DNA of 64,000 nucleotides from Streptomyces sp. NBC_00223 (GTDB taxonomy: Bacteria > Actinomycetota > Actinomycetes > Streptomycetales > Streptomycetaceae). Shown here in pieces: positions 34,919-43,020 of this stretch. Within the stretch, counting starts at the first letter, position 1. Every line of letters starts with the position of its first letter. The stretch is from the NCBI RefSeq assembly GCF_036199905.1, contig NZ_CP108109.1, positions 1,302,001 to 1,366,000 on the forward strand. Reading direction: 5' to 3'. The position numbers and the translations under genes were made by a program. The notes under the pieces are model-generated. The model ran no database searches. It worked only from the letters and a program-made list of their open reading frames with translations, and was not told the DNA's origin.

Positions 34919-36177
34919 GGCAGGGACTTGACCACGGCCGTCAGGCGCTCCAGCCCGGCGACGAGGTGATCGTGCTCGGCCGCCGAGTACGCCAGCCGCA
35001 GATGGTCGGCGTAACGCCCGCTCTGGTGCGGGTCGTAGAACGTGCCCTTGGAGTACACCACCCCGGCCTCCAGGGCGCGTTCGGCGAGCAGTTCGGCCGT
35101 CGCGGTCCCGTCGACGACCCTGGCCCAGATGAAGAACCCGCCCTCCGGAGCCGTGAATTCGAGCCGGTCGCCCGCCTCCCGCAGGGCCCGTACGGCGAGT
35201 TGGGCGCGGGTGCGGTACAGCGTCCGGCCGCGGTGCAGCAGGCCGTCGAACCAGCCGGGCCGTTCCAGCAGCGAACGGGCGATGGCCTGGGAGAGCGTGG
35301 AGCTCTGGAAGTCGTAGCGGCGCCGCAGGTTGACCACGTGCGGCGCCGGCCACTCCGGGACGACCAGCCAGCCGAGCCGCAGCCCCGGGCCGAGCGTCTT
35401 GGCGAAGGTGTGGGCGATCACCACCCGGTCGCTGTCCAGCGGGAAGTCGGGCTCCTGCCCGCCGTCGAAGGAGAACTGCCGGTAGGGGTTGTCCGAGACG
35501 ATCACGAAGCCGTAGTGCTCGGCGAGTTCGACCAGCCGCAACCGCCGCTCGTACGGCAGCAGTCCGCCGCCGGGGTTGTGGAAGTCCGGCACGGTGTAGA
35601 CGGCCTTGGGGCGCAGCCCCGCCCGCAGCCGTTCGGCCAGCACCTCCACCTCGAAGCCGTTGGGCCCGACGGGCACGGTGTGGATGTCGGCCCCGGTGCT
35701 CTCCACGATGCGGATGGTGTCGGGGAAGACCGGATCGTCCACGACGATGACATCGCCCGGCTCGGCGATCACCTGGAGGGTCAGGGCGATGCCGTGCAGC
35801 GCGCCGTTGGTGATCAGGACGCGGTCGACGGGTACGCCCTCGCGCGCCGCGATCAGTTCGCGGAGCCGGAGTTCACCGGCGTTGGGCCCGTAGGCGAGCG
35901 CCTGGCCGCCCGAACGGGCTTGTGAGAAAAGCTCGTTGGTGACCTCCCCGATCTCCCGCAGCGGCAGCGCCTCGACCGCCGGGGCGCCGCTGACCAGGTT
36001 GACGAAGTCGGGTCCGGGCCGCCGGGCCGGTACGGCGTAGGGGGCGGACAGCGACAGCCCGGCGACCCTGGCTGAGACCAGGGAGGCGGCCGGACGCGCG
36101 GCCCCGTCGGCGTAAGCGGCCGGATCGGAGGCGGTAGCGGCGGCCGTGATGTCGGCGGAACGCGTGGTCGTGGTCAT
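34915..36177 (-). CDS. PLP-dependent aminotransferase, class I/II
   Basis: The 420-residue fold-type I enzyme carries the PLP lysine in HTFAKTLGPGLRLGWLV. The phosphate and ring contacts lie in ITNGALHGIALTLQVI, VPDFHNPGGGLLPYERR (Asn) and FVIVSDNPYRQFSFDG (Asp, Tyr). The family includes 2-aminoadipate and valine-pyruvate type transaminases and the MocR catalytic domain; no HTH is attached. Its first 50 residues are an unconserved extension. It overlaps both neighbours by four bases, so it is made together with the enolase-superfamily and omega-amidase-like proteins. Confidence 0.9.
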   Translation of the reverse strand: MTTTTRSADITAAATASDPAAYADGAARPAASLVSARVAGLSLSAPYAVPARRPGPDFVNLVSGAPAVEALPLREIGEVTNELFSQARSGGQALAYGPNAGELRLRELIAAREGVPVDRVLITNGALHGIALTLQVIAEPGDVIVVDDPVFPDTIRIVESTGADIHTVPVGPNGFEVEVLAERLRAGLRPKAVYTVPDFHNPGGGLLPYERRLRLVELAEHYGFVIVSDNPYRQFSFDGGQEPDFPLDSDRVVIAHTFAKTLGPGLRLGWLVVPEWPAPHVVNLRRRYDFQSSTLSQAIARSLLERPGWFDGLLHRGRTLYRTRAQLAVRALREAGDRLEFTAPEGGFFIWARVVDGTATAELLAERALEAGVVYSKGTFYDPHQSGRYADHLRLAYSAAEHDHLVAGLERLTAVVKSLP

Positions 36178-37418
36178 GCCGAAGTCCTCGTCTCTGGGGA
36201 AAACTGCTCGTCGGTGTGCGCGGCCGGCCGCCCCGGCACGGGGTCCGCGGTCCGCAGATGGGTGTGGATCAGGGTGGGGGAGGGCGTCAGGCCGAAGCCG
36301 GGGCCCGGCAGCGGCGGGGCCAGATGCCGGGTGCGGTCGATCGCGTAGCCGGGCACGGTCAGCCCCGGTCCGAACCACTCGTCCTGGCGCCCCGACTCGA
36401 CGGCCACCGGCCCCTCGGCCCAGGCGGCGAGCAGCCGCCCGGCCGCCCACAGCGGGCCGATCTCCGCGACCTGGACGCCGAGTTGATAACCGAGCCCCAG
36501 CGCGCGGGCCCGCTCGATCATCCGCAGCGACCGCAGCGGACCGCCGCACTTGGAGACCCGTACATTGACGTACGAGGCAGCGCCGGGTCCGGCCGCCGCG
36601 TCGAGGTCGGCGGGCGTCGCCCCGGACTCGTCCAGCATCACCGGGCACCCGGTCTCCCGCTGGATCCGGCCCAGGGTCGCCCAGTCGCGCCGCCGGGTGG
36701 GCTCCTCGATCCAGTCGACGGCGTCCGCCAGCAGCCCGGCGGCCCGCAGCGCGACCGCCGGCTCCCAGGAGCCGTTGGCGTCCACCGAGACGGTGGTCGT
36801 CGCCGTGTCGAGGAAGCCGCGTACCGCCAGCACCACACGCCGGGTCGCGAAGGGGTCGGCAAGTCCCTTGACCTTGACGTGCCGCAGATTCGCCAGGGCC
36901 CCAGGCGGCATGCCGCCGAGCAGTTCGGCCGGGGTGCGGCTGGAATCGAGCACCAGCGCGGAGACCGGTACGCGGGGAGCGTCGCGCAGGACGCCGGAGC
37001 CCGCGGCTGCCACCCGCAGGGCGTCGGCGGCGTCCCGCCCGTGCGCCCGGCACCAGACGTCCAGCAGCGCCGTCTCCAGCGCCGCCGCGGCGGCGGGGGC
37101 CGGCCCGCCGGGGGCGCCGAGCGTCCGCGGCAGGTCGAGGTCGGCCAGCGCCCGTACGCCGGCCTCGAAACCGTCGGCGTCCGCGAGGACCTGGCCGAGC
37201 ACCCGGGGGTCGGCCCGCCGCAGCGCGGCCACCGCCGACGTCAGTGTCTCGCCGGTGACGTACGAGCGCGGCGCCCCCTCGCCCCAGCCGGTGGCGCCCG
37301 CGAAGGAGCAGCGGACCAGCACCGACTGGGCGGTGGTACGGGACTTGGCGGCGTGCGCGAAGGGCCGGTTCATGGGCACCCGCGCGGTGAAGACCTCGAT
37401 CGGCCCGAGCGCGGTCAC
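36174..37418 (-). CDS. Enolase superfamily protein (muconate lactonising/dipeptide epimerase subgroup) with altered second lysine
   Basis: The 414-residue protein has a capping N-terminal domain (VPMNRPFAHAAKSRTTAQS) and a barrel with the KxK motif (RHVKVKGL). Metal ligands are in VSVDANGSW (Asp), DWIEEPTRR (Glu) and VMLDESG (Asp). The final motif reads YVNVRVSKCGG, where muconate lactonising enzymes and Ala-Glu epimerases have NxK (ALKIAKNGG-like). The second catalytic lysine is therefore replaced by arginine, so racemisation may be altered. The last 40 residues are an extra tail. GTG 37418 overlaps the hydrolase stop. Confidence 0.85.
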   Translation of the reverse strand: MTALGPIEVFTARVPMNRPFAHAAKSRTTAQSVLVRCSFAGATGWGEGAPRSYVTGETLTSAVAALRRADPRVLGQVLADADGFEAGVRALADLDLPRTLGAPGGPAPAAAAALETALLDVWCRAHGRDAADALRVAAAGSGVLRDAPRVPVSALVLDSSRTPAELLGGMPPGALANLRHVKVKGLADPFATRRVVLAVRGFLDTATTTVSVDANGSWEPAVALRAAGLLADAVDWIEEPTRRRDWATLGRIQRETGCPVMLDESGATPADLDAAAGPGAASYVNVRVSKCGGPLRSLRMIERARALGLGYQLGVQVAEIGPLWAAGRLLAAWAEGPVAVESGRQDEWFGPGLTVPGYAIDRTRHLAPPLPGPGFGLTPSPTLIHTHLRTADPVPGRPAAHTDEQFSPETRTSA

Positions 37419-38278
37419 GGTGTCCCCCCGGTGGCCACCGCGCCCAGCCAGTCCCAGTAGCGGTGCCGGGCCGCCGAGAACTCGATGTAGTGCCCGGCCC
37501 CCGCGAAGTCCACCGCCCGCGCCCGGCGGGTGAGGCCGGAGAGCACCTGCCAGGAGGTCCGCAGATCGATGATCGCGTCGTGCTCGGGACGGACGAAGTG
37601 GATCCCGGCGCCGGTCGATTCGTCCCAGGGGCCGCCGCGCAGATAGATGTCCTCCAGGCCGACCATCACCGACCTTGTGCCGGCGGTGACTTGACGGACC
37701 ATCAGCAGGTCGTTGGCCATGAAGTCCAGATAGCCGGTGACCTCGGTGTAGTCCGCGTCCGCCAGCGCCAGCGGTGAGGTGTGCGGACCGCCGCCGTCAC
37801 GGACCGCGGCCAGTGTCTCGCCCGAGCCGAGCCGGGCCCGCTGCTGGCCGAGCGCGGGCGCGCAGAACACCAGCCGGGCGTCCGGCACTTGCCCCTCGGT
37901 CACCAGCGCCGCCAGTACGCTCCCGCCGAAGCTCTGCCCGACGGCGGTGAGCGCGAGCCCCGGCGCCAGCTCCCGGGTCCTGGCCAGCGCGAGTACGTAG
38001 TCGCGCAACACCTGCCCGGCCGAGGGCAGATGGCCGCGCGGGCCCCGGCTGAGCCCGCTGCCGCGCCGGTCGAGCGCGAACACCGCGATACCCCGGGCCG
38101 CGAGCGCCGGGCCGGTCTCGTACAGCCAGCCCGCGTGGCTCTGGATGCCGTGGAGGTAGAACACCGCGGCGGTGGGGGCGGTGTGCGGCCGCCAGTGGTG
38201 CAGGGCGAGTGTCGTGCCGTCGTCCGCGGTGAGCGGGAGCGTGGTGCGGCCGCCGTGCCGGGCCGTCGCGGCGGTCAC
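37415..38278 (-). CDS. Alpha/beta hydrolase (monoglyceride lipase-like)
   Basis: The 287-residue protein has the oxyanion strand VFYLHGIQSHAGWLYE, the nucleophile elbow TAVGQSFGGSVLAAL with Ser, a plausible acid in FVRPEHDAIIDLRTSW and the His in FAGAGHYIEFS. LDRRGSGLSRGPRGHLPS is typical of the lysophospholipase/monoglyceride lipase branch (Hydrolase_4). Both ends overlap neighbours by four bases. In this operon it could release or cyclise an acyl product; the substrate is not evident. Confidence 0.87.
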   Translation of the reverse strand: MTAATARHGGRTTLPLTADDGTTLALHHWRPHTAPTAAVFYLHGIQSHAGWLYETGPALAARGIAVFALDRRGSGLSRGPRGHLPSAGQVLRDYVLALARTRELAPGLALTAVGQSFGGSVLAALVTEGQVPDARLVFCAPALGQQRARLGSGETLAAVRDGGGPHTSPLALADADYTEVTGYLDFMANDLLMVRQVTAGTRSVMVGLEDIYLRGGPWDESTGAGIHFVRPEHDAIIDLRTSWQVLSGLTRRARAVDFAGAGHYIEFSAARHRYWDWLGAVATGGTP

Positions 38279-40086
38279 CGGTCACCGTCCCGGCCGGCGG
38301 TACGGGAGACGGCGGCTGTCAGGGTCCGCTCGTCGGTGCTCGCGGCCAGCAGGCCGCGGTCGCGGAAGACGGTCAGCAGTTCGGCGTCGCGTTGCAGCCA
38401 GTGGTGCTTGACCTGGTTGGCCGAGGCGCCTCGGGCGCGCAGCCGCTCCTCGGCCGCGGCGAAGGCGCCGACCGGCACGGCGGTCACCTCAAGCCGGCCC
38501 AGGCGCCGGGAGCGGCGCTTCTCGCCGTACTCGATGTTGATCCGGCGCAGTTCGGTGTCGACGGCCTCCCGGAACCGATCGAGTCCGGCCCGGCCCAGCG
38601 CGGCGGCGCCCTCGATGACGACGCGGTAGCCGGGCGGGGTCCCCCAGACGGGTACGCAGGTGAACAGCGGGCGGCCGCCGAAGTCCGTGGGCAGCGCCCC
38701 CACCACGGCCTGGTGCACATGGGTCTCGGTCAGCTTCTCGCCCGTGAAGGAGCTGCGGAAGCCGGCCCGGCCGGTGAACTCCAGCCGCGGCACGGCCCCG
38801 TAGTACCCGGCGACCCGGTAGACGTCACCGACGTCGTAGCGCAGCAGCCCGTTGGCCTGGCTCATCACCAGCCGGTACTCCCGCCCGACCGCCAGCTCAT
38901 GGAAGTCCAGGGTCGCGGTGTCGGGGGCGAGCAGATCGCGGTCGTCGGCGGGGACGAACTCGTAGACGCCCTGGTCGACCGCCAGCGGGCCGGCCGACGG
39001 GTGGCCGTCCACGGGGAGCGTGACGATGCCTTCGGTGCCCGTGGTGCTGAACGGCAGCCGGGGCACACCGGGTAACACTTCTTCGAGCCAGTCCCGGTAG
39101 AGGGCGGCGGAGGCCGAGTTCCAGGCGACCGCCAGCGTCAGGCGCGGCCACAGGTCCACCAGCGTGGGCGCGCCGCCGGTCGCGTCGAGGACCGCGCGCA
39201 GCCGCTCGGCGCTCTCCCGGTCCACGCCGACCTCGGCGCCGCGCCGGCCGTCGAGCGTCCCGTCGTGGAGGTCCGCCACCAGCCGCTCGCCATGGGTGAC
39301 CAGGGTATGCGCCAGGCTGATGATCTTGGACGGGTTGAGCGCGACGATCGCCCGTACGTCCCGGCCGGCCAGCAGGCGCAGCTTGCGGTACATCGTCGCC
39401 TCCCAGCTCTCGTCCGGGTCGGCGACGAACCACGGCTCGTCGTACCAGGGCGGCAGCCAGTCGTGGGAGCTGACGGCGGCCGGCCGGTTGGAGATGCTGT
39501 AGACCGGCCGGGAGCCGCCCGGGGCGATCCTGCCGGGGGCGCGCTCCCAGGACAGGTCGAGTACGTCGGGGGTGTGCCGGTCCGCCGCCGCGGCCGGATC
39601 GGAGGCGGCGAGGGCCTCGAAGTACAGCCCCCACTGGGCGTACAGGGCCGGGCCCCGGTAACGGTCCCGCCAGTGGCGGGTGGTCGGGATGTGCTTGGGC
39701 ACGCCGCTGGAGCCGGAGGTCTTCAGGTACGCGTACGGCTGGCTCGTGGTGAGGACGCCCGCGCGGCCCTCCCGCGCCCGCCGCACATACGGTTCGACGT
39801 CCTCGTACTGCTGAATGGGGACGGCTTTCCGCCAGTCGTCCATCGTGCGGACGGTGTGCAGGGAATGTGCCCGTCCGAACTCCGTGTCGGCGCACTGGTC
39901 GAGCATGTCTTCGAATACCCGGCGGGTGGTCTCCCGCGGTTCCGCGTAAATCCGTCGCTGGAGTTCGAGAGCACCGCGCACCCGCCCGGCGAAGGCATGG
40001 CAGGAGCAGCTGAAAGGTGCCGTGCGCCGGGGAGCGCGCGGAGTGTCGTACAGATTCTGTGCGGATTCCGTAACGGCTTCCATCAT
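38275..40086 (-). CDS. GH3 family acyl-acid amido synthetase
   Basis: The 603-residue protein is a GH3-type adenylating enzyme, best known from plants, where it couples jasmonate or auxin to amino acids via an acyl-AMP. Visible motifs are the ATP loop YLKTSGSSGVPKHIP (family consensus TSGTTxGxxK), FSTTGTEGIVTLP, the Y/F-rich YEFVP block, YRLVMSQANGLLRYDVGDVY and LEFTGRAGFRSSFTGEKLTE. Two ATG codons (40086, 40083) follow GAGGGAA; 40083 has the better spacing. It begins the five-gene overlapping operon and is its probable bond-forming enzyme. Confidence 0.92.
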   Translation of the reverse strand: MMEAVTESAQNLYDTPRAPRRTAPFSCSCHAFAGRVRGALELQRRIYAEPRETTRRVFEDMLDQCADTEFGRAHSLHTVRTMDDWRKAVPIQQYEDVEPYVRRAREGRAGVLTTSQPYAYLKTSGSSGVPKHIPTTRHWRDRYRGPALYAQWGLYFEALAASDPAAAADRHTPDVLDLSWERAPGRIAPGGSRPVYSISNRPAAVSSHDWLPPWYDEPWFVADPDESWEATMYRKLRLLAGRDVRAIVALNPSKIISLAHTLVTHGERLVADLHDGTLDGRRGAEVGVDRESAERLRAVLDATGGAPTLVDLWPRLTLAVAWNSASAALYRDWLEEVLPGVPRLPFSTTGTEGIVTLPVDGHPSAGPLAVDQGVYEFVPADDRDLLAPDTATLDFHELAVGREYRLVMSQANGLLRYDVGDVYRVAGYYGAVPRLEFTGRAGFRSSFTGEKLTETHVHQAVVGALPTDFGGRPLFTCVPVWGTPPGYRVVIEGAAALGRAGLDRFREAVDTELRRINIEYGEKRRSRRLGRLEVTAVPVGAFAAAEERLRARGASANQVKHHWLQRDAELLTVFRDRGLLAASTDERTLTAAVSRTAGRDGDR

Positions 40087-40361
40087 TTCCCTCAGGTTGA
40101 ATTCACGCGTGCCGGATCACCGAATTCACGGCTTGTGGCCGAAGGAACCCGGGTGCTGGTGGCAGGGGTGCGGGCAGGGATCGAGGTAGGTTGCTGATTC
40201 AACGAGTGATGGCGTTCCGGGCCCGGAGGCGCGGTGGACCAGCGGGGATCGAGGAAAGTCAGCGGGCCCGGTCGGAAGAGTGACACGAGGCGTCGGCGCG
40301 GAAGGGGCCGTAATCGGCCGCCGGGGCGCTCGATTGGTCTTGAAGCTCTCGCATGCTCTTG

Positions 40362-40405
40362 AGTCTGGACCACTTGATGCGCGGGAGTCAAGGATTTTCG
40401 AAAAT
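40362..40405 (-). promoter_or_regulatory. Candidate promoter of the GH3 operon with upstream palindrome
   Basis: On the minus strand TTGACT (40391-40386) and CAGACT (40367-40362) are 18 bases apart, fitting a vegetative promoter. Just upstream, ATTTTCGAAAAT (40394-40405) is a perfect 12-bp palindrome in an unusually A/T-rich patch. The predicted leader to the GH3 start would be about 270 bases. The whole 40087-40574 gap has no supported gene. The palindrome could be a site for the LysR regulator at 41977 or another factor. Confidence 0.4.
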
Positions 40406-40574
40406 AGGAGGAGTTGAATTGTTTCAGGATTTCGAATTCCATGTGTAAGGGCAGGTGGGCCCGTTGGAGAAGGCGGAATTTCCGCCCGGCGCGGGGCTTG
40501 TGCGCGGTCGCGCGCGGGGGCGTACGGGGGCGTGGGACGGGTGGTCCTGGGGCCGGGCGTACGGCGGGGTGCCG

Positions 40575-41807
40575 CTACGCGCGGGGGCGTACGTACCGCG
40601 GGGCCGGGAGCCCGTCCCTCTCCGCCGCCGGCCCGCGCTGATGGCGGGTCAGCGCCAGCGACACCGCGCCGCCGCACAGACCGAGCACGGCCGCGATGAC
40701 GGCGAAGGCCGTGGAGCCCACCGCCGTCATGCCCAGCACGGTGGTGCCCGCCGCGATGCCCACGTTCATCATGGAGCTGTTCCAGGCCAGGACCGACGCG
40801 CGCTGACGGGGGTCCGCGCTCGCCAGATACGCCTGCTGGGTGGAGTAGAAGGCGCTCCCGGCGACACACCAGACGAACAACGCGCCCAGACACAGGGCGA
40901 GATGACGAGTCGTCAGTGCGATCGGCGCCGACAGCGCGAACACCGCCGCGCTGCCCACGGACAGCCAGATCTCGCTTCTCCCAGACGCTCGCAGCCGGTC
41001 GATCGCCGGGCCACTGGCCAGCGACCCCAGCATCGAACTCACCCCGACCAGCAGCCCGGCCACGCCCTGTTGGGCCAGGGAGAACCCGAAGCGCTGCGCC
41101 AGCAGCGCGCCGGCATAGGTGTACGCGCCGAGCCGTCCCGCCTGGAACAGCAGCGTCGCCGTCAGTCCCAGGCTGATCCTGGGCGCCCGCCACGGCAGTA
41201 TCAGCGCGCGCAGACCGCCGGGGGCCGCGGCGGGCGGGGTCCGTACCAGCCGCCGGGCCAGCAGCGGCACCATCAGCGCGAAGCCCACCCCGATACCGGC
41301 GAACGCCACCCGCCAGCCCAGCAGTTGGGCGCACACCGTGCCCAGCGGGACGCCGAGCACCTGCCCCAGGCCGTAGATGGCGACGGCGACCGAGACGGCC
41401 CGGCCGCGGCGGGCCGGTTCGGTGCGCTCGGCGAGATAGGCCCAGCAGGAGGGGGCGGCCATCGCCGCGCCCAGCCCGCTCAGCGCCCGGGCCGCCACCA
41501 GCAACGGCAGGCCCTGGGCGAGCGCGGACAGGACATTGCCCGCGGCGAAGAGACCGCCGCCGGCCACGATGAAGATCCAGCGCGGCGCCCGGTCGGCCAG
41601 CACGCCAAGTGGCGGTCCCGCGACCCCGTACGCGACCACGAAGGCGGTCACCACCAGCGCGGTGGCCGAGGTGGACGAGCCCAGGTCGTGCGAGAGGGTC
41701 GGCAGCAGCGGGGAGACGAGGTAGGTCTCCGCGCCCATCAGGAAGAAGACACCGCACAGCATGAGGTATTCGGCCGTGGAGATCGCCCCGGCCCTGGCTG
41801 AGCGCAT
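40575..41807 (-). CDS. MFS transporter, drug/metabolite exporter type
   Basis: The 410-residue protein has 12 predicted hydrophobic segments. The motif A-like loop GPPLGVLADRAPRW follows TM2, and the motif C-like GLGQVLGVPLGTVCAQLLGW in TM5 is characteristic of DHA1 drug:proton antiporters (AraJ/CmlA type). ATG 41807 is chosen because an upstream in-frame start adds only a proline- and serine-rich tail. It is divergent from a LysR gene and upstream, on the same strand, of the GH3 operon, so it is a good candidate exporter of that pathway's product. Confidence 0.88.
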   Translation of the reverse strand: MRSARAGAISTAEYLMLCGVFFLMGAETYLVSPLLPTLSHDLGSSTSATALVVTAFVVAYGVAGPPLGVLADRAPRWIFIVAGGGLFAAGNVLSALAQGLPLLVAARALSGLGAAMAAPSCWAYLAERTEPARRGRAVSVAVAIYGLGQVLGVPLGTVCAQLLGWRVAFAGIGVGFALMVPLLARRLVRTPPAAAPGGLRALILPWRAPRISLGLTATLLFQAGRLGAYTYAGALLAQRFGFSLAQQGVAGLLVGVSSMLGSLASGPAIDRLRASGRSEIWLSVGSAAVFALSAPIALTTRHLALCLGALFVWCVAGSAFYSTQQAYLASADPRQRASVLAWNSSMMNVGIAAGTTVLGMTAVGSTAFAVIAAVLGLCGGAVSLALTRHQRGPAAERDGLPAPRYVRPRA

Positions 41808-41976
41808 TCCCACCCTCTCCGACGTGCTCGCGGCCGCCGGGCCCGAGCGCCGCGGCGTGCGCACTGCCGAGTCTGCGGGCGGGTTTCGGGACCGGTCCAA
41901 TAGCCTTTGTTTCCCGGCCGATCACGCCTCTTTATCGCCCGTCGGCCCCGGCTGCGCGGAGCGTTAGGCTGACCAC

Positions 41977-42855
41977 ATGGAGTTGCGCCGTCTGAGGTAC
42001 TTCGTGGTGCTGGCCCGGCATCTGCACTTCGGCCGGGCGGCGGCCGAACTCCGGATCGCGCAGCCCGGGTTGAGCCAGCAGATCAAGGTGCTGGAGAAGG
42101 AACTCAAGGTGGTCCTGCTGGACCGCGGCCCGCAGGGCGTCTCCCTCACGGCGGCCGGCGAGGCGCTGCTGGCCGGCGCCGGTCCCGTACTGGCCGCCGC
42201 CGACGAACTCGGCGAGCGGGTAAGGGCGGTGGCCGACGGCACGGACGGGCGACTGCGGCTGGCGTACTCCCGTTCCGGCGCGGACGAGCGGATCTCGGAG
42301 CTGATCGACGGATTCCGCCGTGAGCACCGCAACCTCCGGGTGACGGTCACCACCGCGATGTCCGCGTGGAGCCTGCGGCTGCTGCGGGACGGCGGGCTCG
42401 ACGCGGTGTTCGTACGGGGAGTGGTGCGCGAGGAGGGGATCGAGACGGTCGTGGTGAGCGAGGAGGAGGCGGCCGCGGTGCTCCCGGCCGACCATCCGCT
42501 GGCCGCGCGCGAACTCATTGACCGTCAGGATCTGTGCGGGCTGCCGGTCGTGCTGTGGCCCCGGGAGGCCGGGCCGAGCCTCTACGACGAACTCGTCGGC
42601 GACGTCTGGCCGGACAAGCCGCCGGACATCGCGGCGGAGGAACCGGACTTCGAGCAGGTGATCGCCGCGGTGGGGGCGGGGGTGGGGGTCTCGGTGATGG
42701 ATCTGCGGCGGGCCCGCAAGTTGTGTCCGCCCGGGGTCGCCATCCGCCGCTTCGGCGGGACGCCGCCCGCGTATGCGGTGTCACTGGCGTGGCGGGAGGG
42801 GAGCCCGGTGGTGGCGCGCTTTGTCTCTCACGTTCGGTGTGTCGTCGGCGGCTGA
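41977..42855 (+). CDS. LysR family transcriptional regulator
   Basis: The 292-residue protein has the HTH at residues 1-60 (MELRRLRYFVVLARHLHFGR, then QPGLSQQIKVLEKELKVVLL) and an effector-binding domain with RLAYSRSGADERISELIDGF. It is the Streptomyces group with a short spacer and the DGRLRLAYS strand. It diverges from the MFS gene across 169 bases, the usual layout for a LysR regulator and its target. The GH3 operon beyond the transporter may be controlled too; that is inference. Confidence 0.9.
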   Translation: MELRRLRYFVVLARHLHFGRAAAELRIAQPGLSQQIKVLEKELKVVLLDRGPQGVSLTAAGEALLAGAGPVLAAADELGERVRAVADGTDGRLRLAYSRSGADERISELIDGFRREHRNLRVTVTTAMSAWSLRLLRDGGLDAVFVRGVVREEGIETVVVSEEEAAAVLPADHPLAARELIDRQDLCGLPVVLWPREAGPSLYDELVGDVWPDKPPDIAAEEPDFEQVIAAVGAGVGVSVMDLRRARKLCPPGVAIRRFGGTPPAYAVSLAWREGSPVVARFVSHVRCVVGG

Positions 42856-42899
42856 CGCAGTGAGCTGGCGCTCACCCCGGTGAAGGGTTTGTTTTTCCC

Positions 42900-42976
42900 G
42901 CCCGCCCACCCGTGCGGTGCCGACTCCGTCTACGGTTCGCCCGGTCCGGCGGGTGCGGGTTCGTCCGGGTGCGGGC
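42900..42976 (+). repeat. Partial copy of the dispersed repeat end (left part of R2)
   Basis: This stretch matches 33581-33659 almost base for base, beginning CGCCCGCCCACCCGTGCGG and ending GTTCGTCCGGGTGCGGG. In R1 the corresponding sequence is followed directly by the 335-bp element. Here the continuation is found only beyond the insertion sequence at 43021-44534, so the insertion split this copy. Confidence 0.7.
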
Positions 42977-43020
42977 CTCTGCTCCCACCCTCCCCCAGAG
43001 CTTCGCCTGGGGGTACCCCC

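Noticed and set aside
34915-37053. A 712-codon frame that would extend the aminotransferase upstream
   Set aside because: The extension overlaps the enolase-superfamily gene in another frame and has shadow composition. ATG 36177 makes a normal-length enzyme and a 4-base overlap.
40092-40442. A 116-codon minus-strand frame upstream of GH3
   Set aside because: It starts without a ribosome site and spans the proposed promoter; its body is proline/arginine-rich and unlike a protein family.
40414-40641. Possible small peptide gene after AGGAGG in the GH3 upstream region
   Set aside because: The AGGAGG is only two bases from the TTG start, the product is arginine-rich low-complexity, and it overlaps the MFS gene end antisense. 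The AGGAGG is more simply part of the A/T-richer promoter patch.
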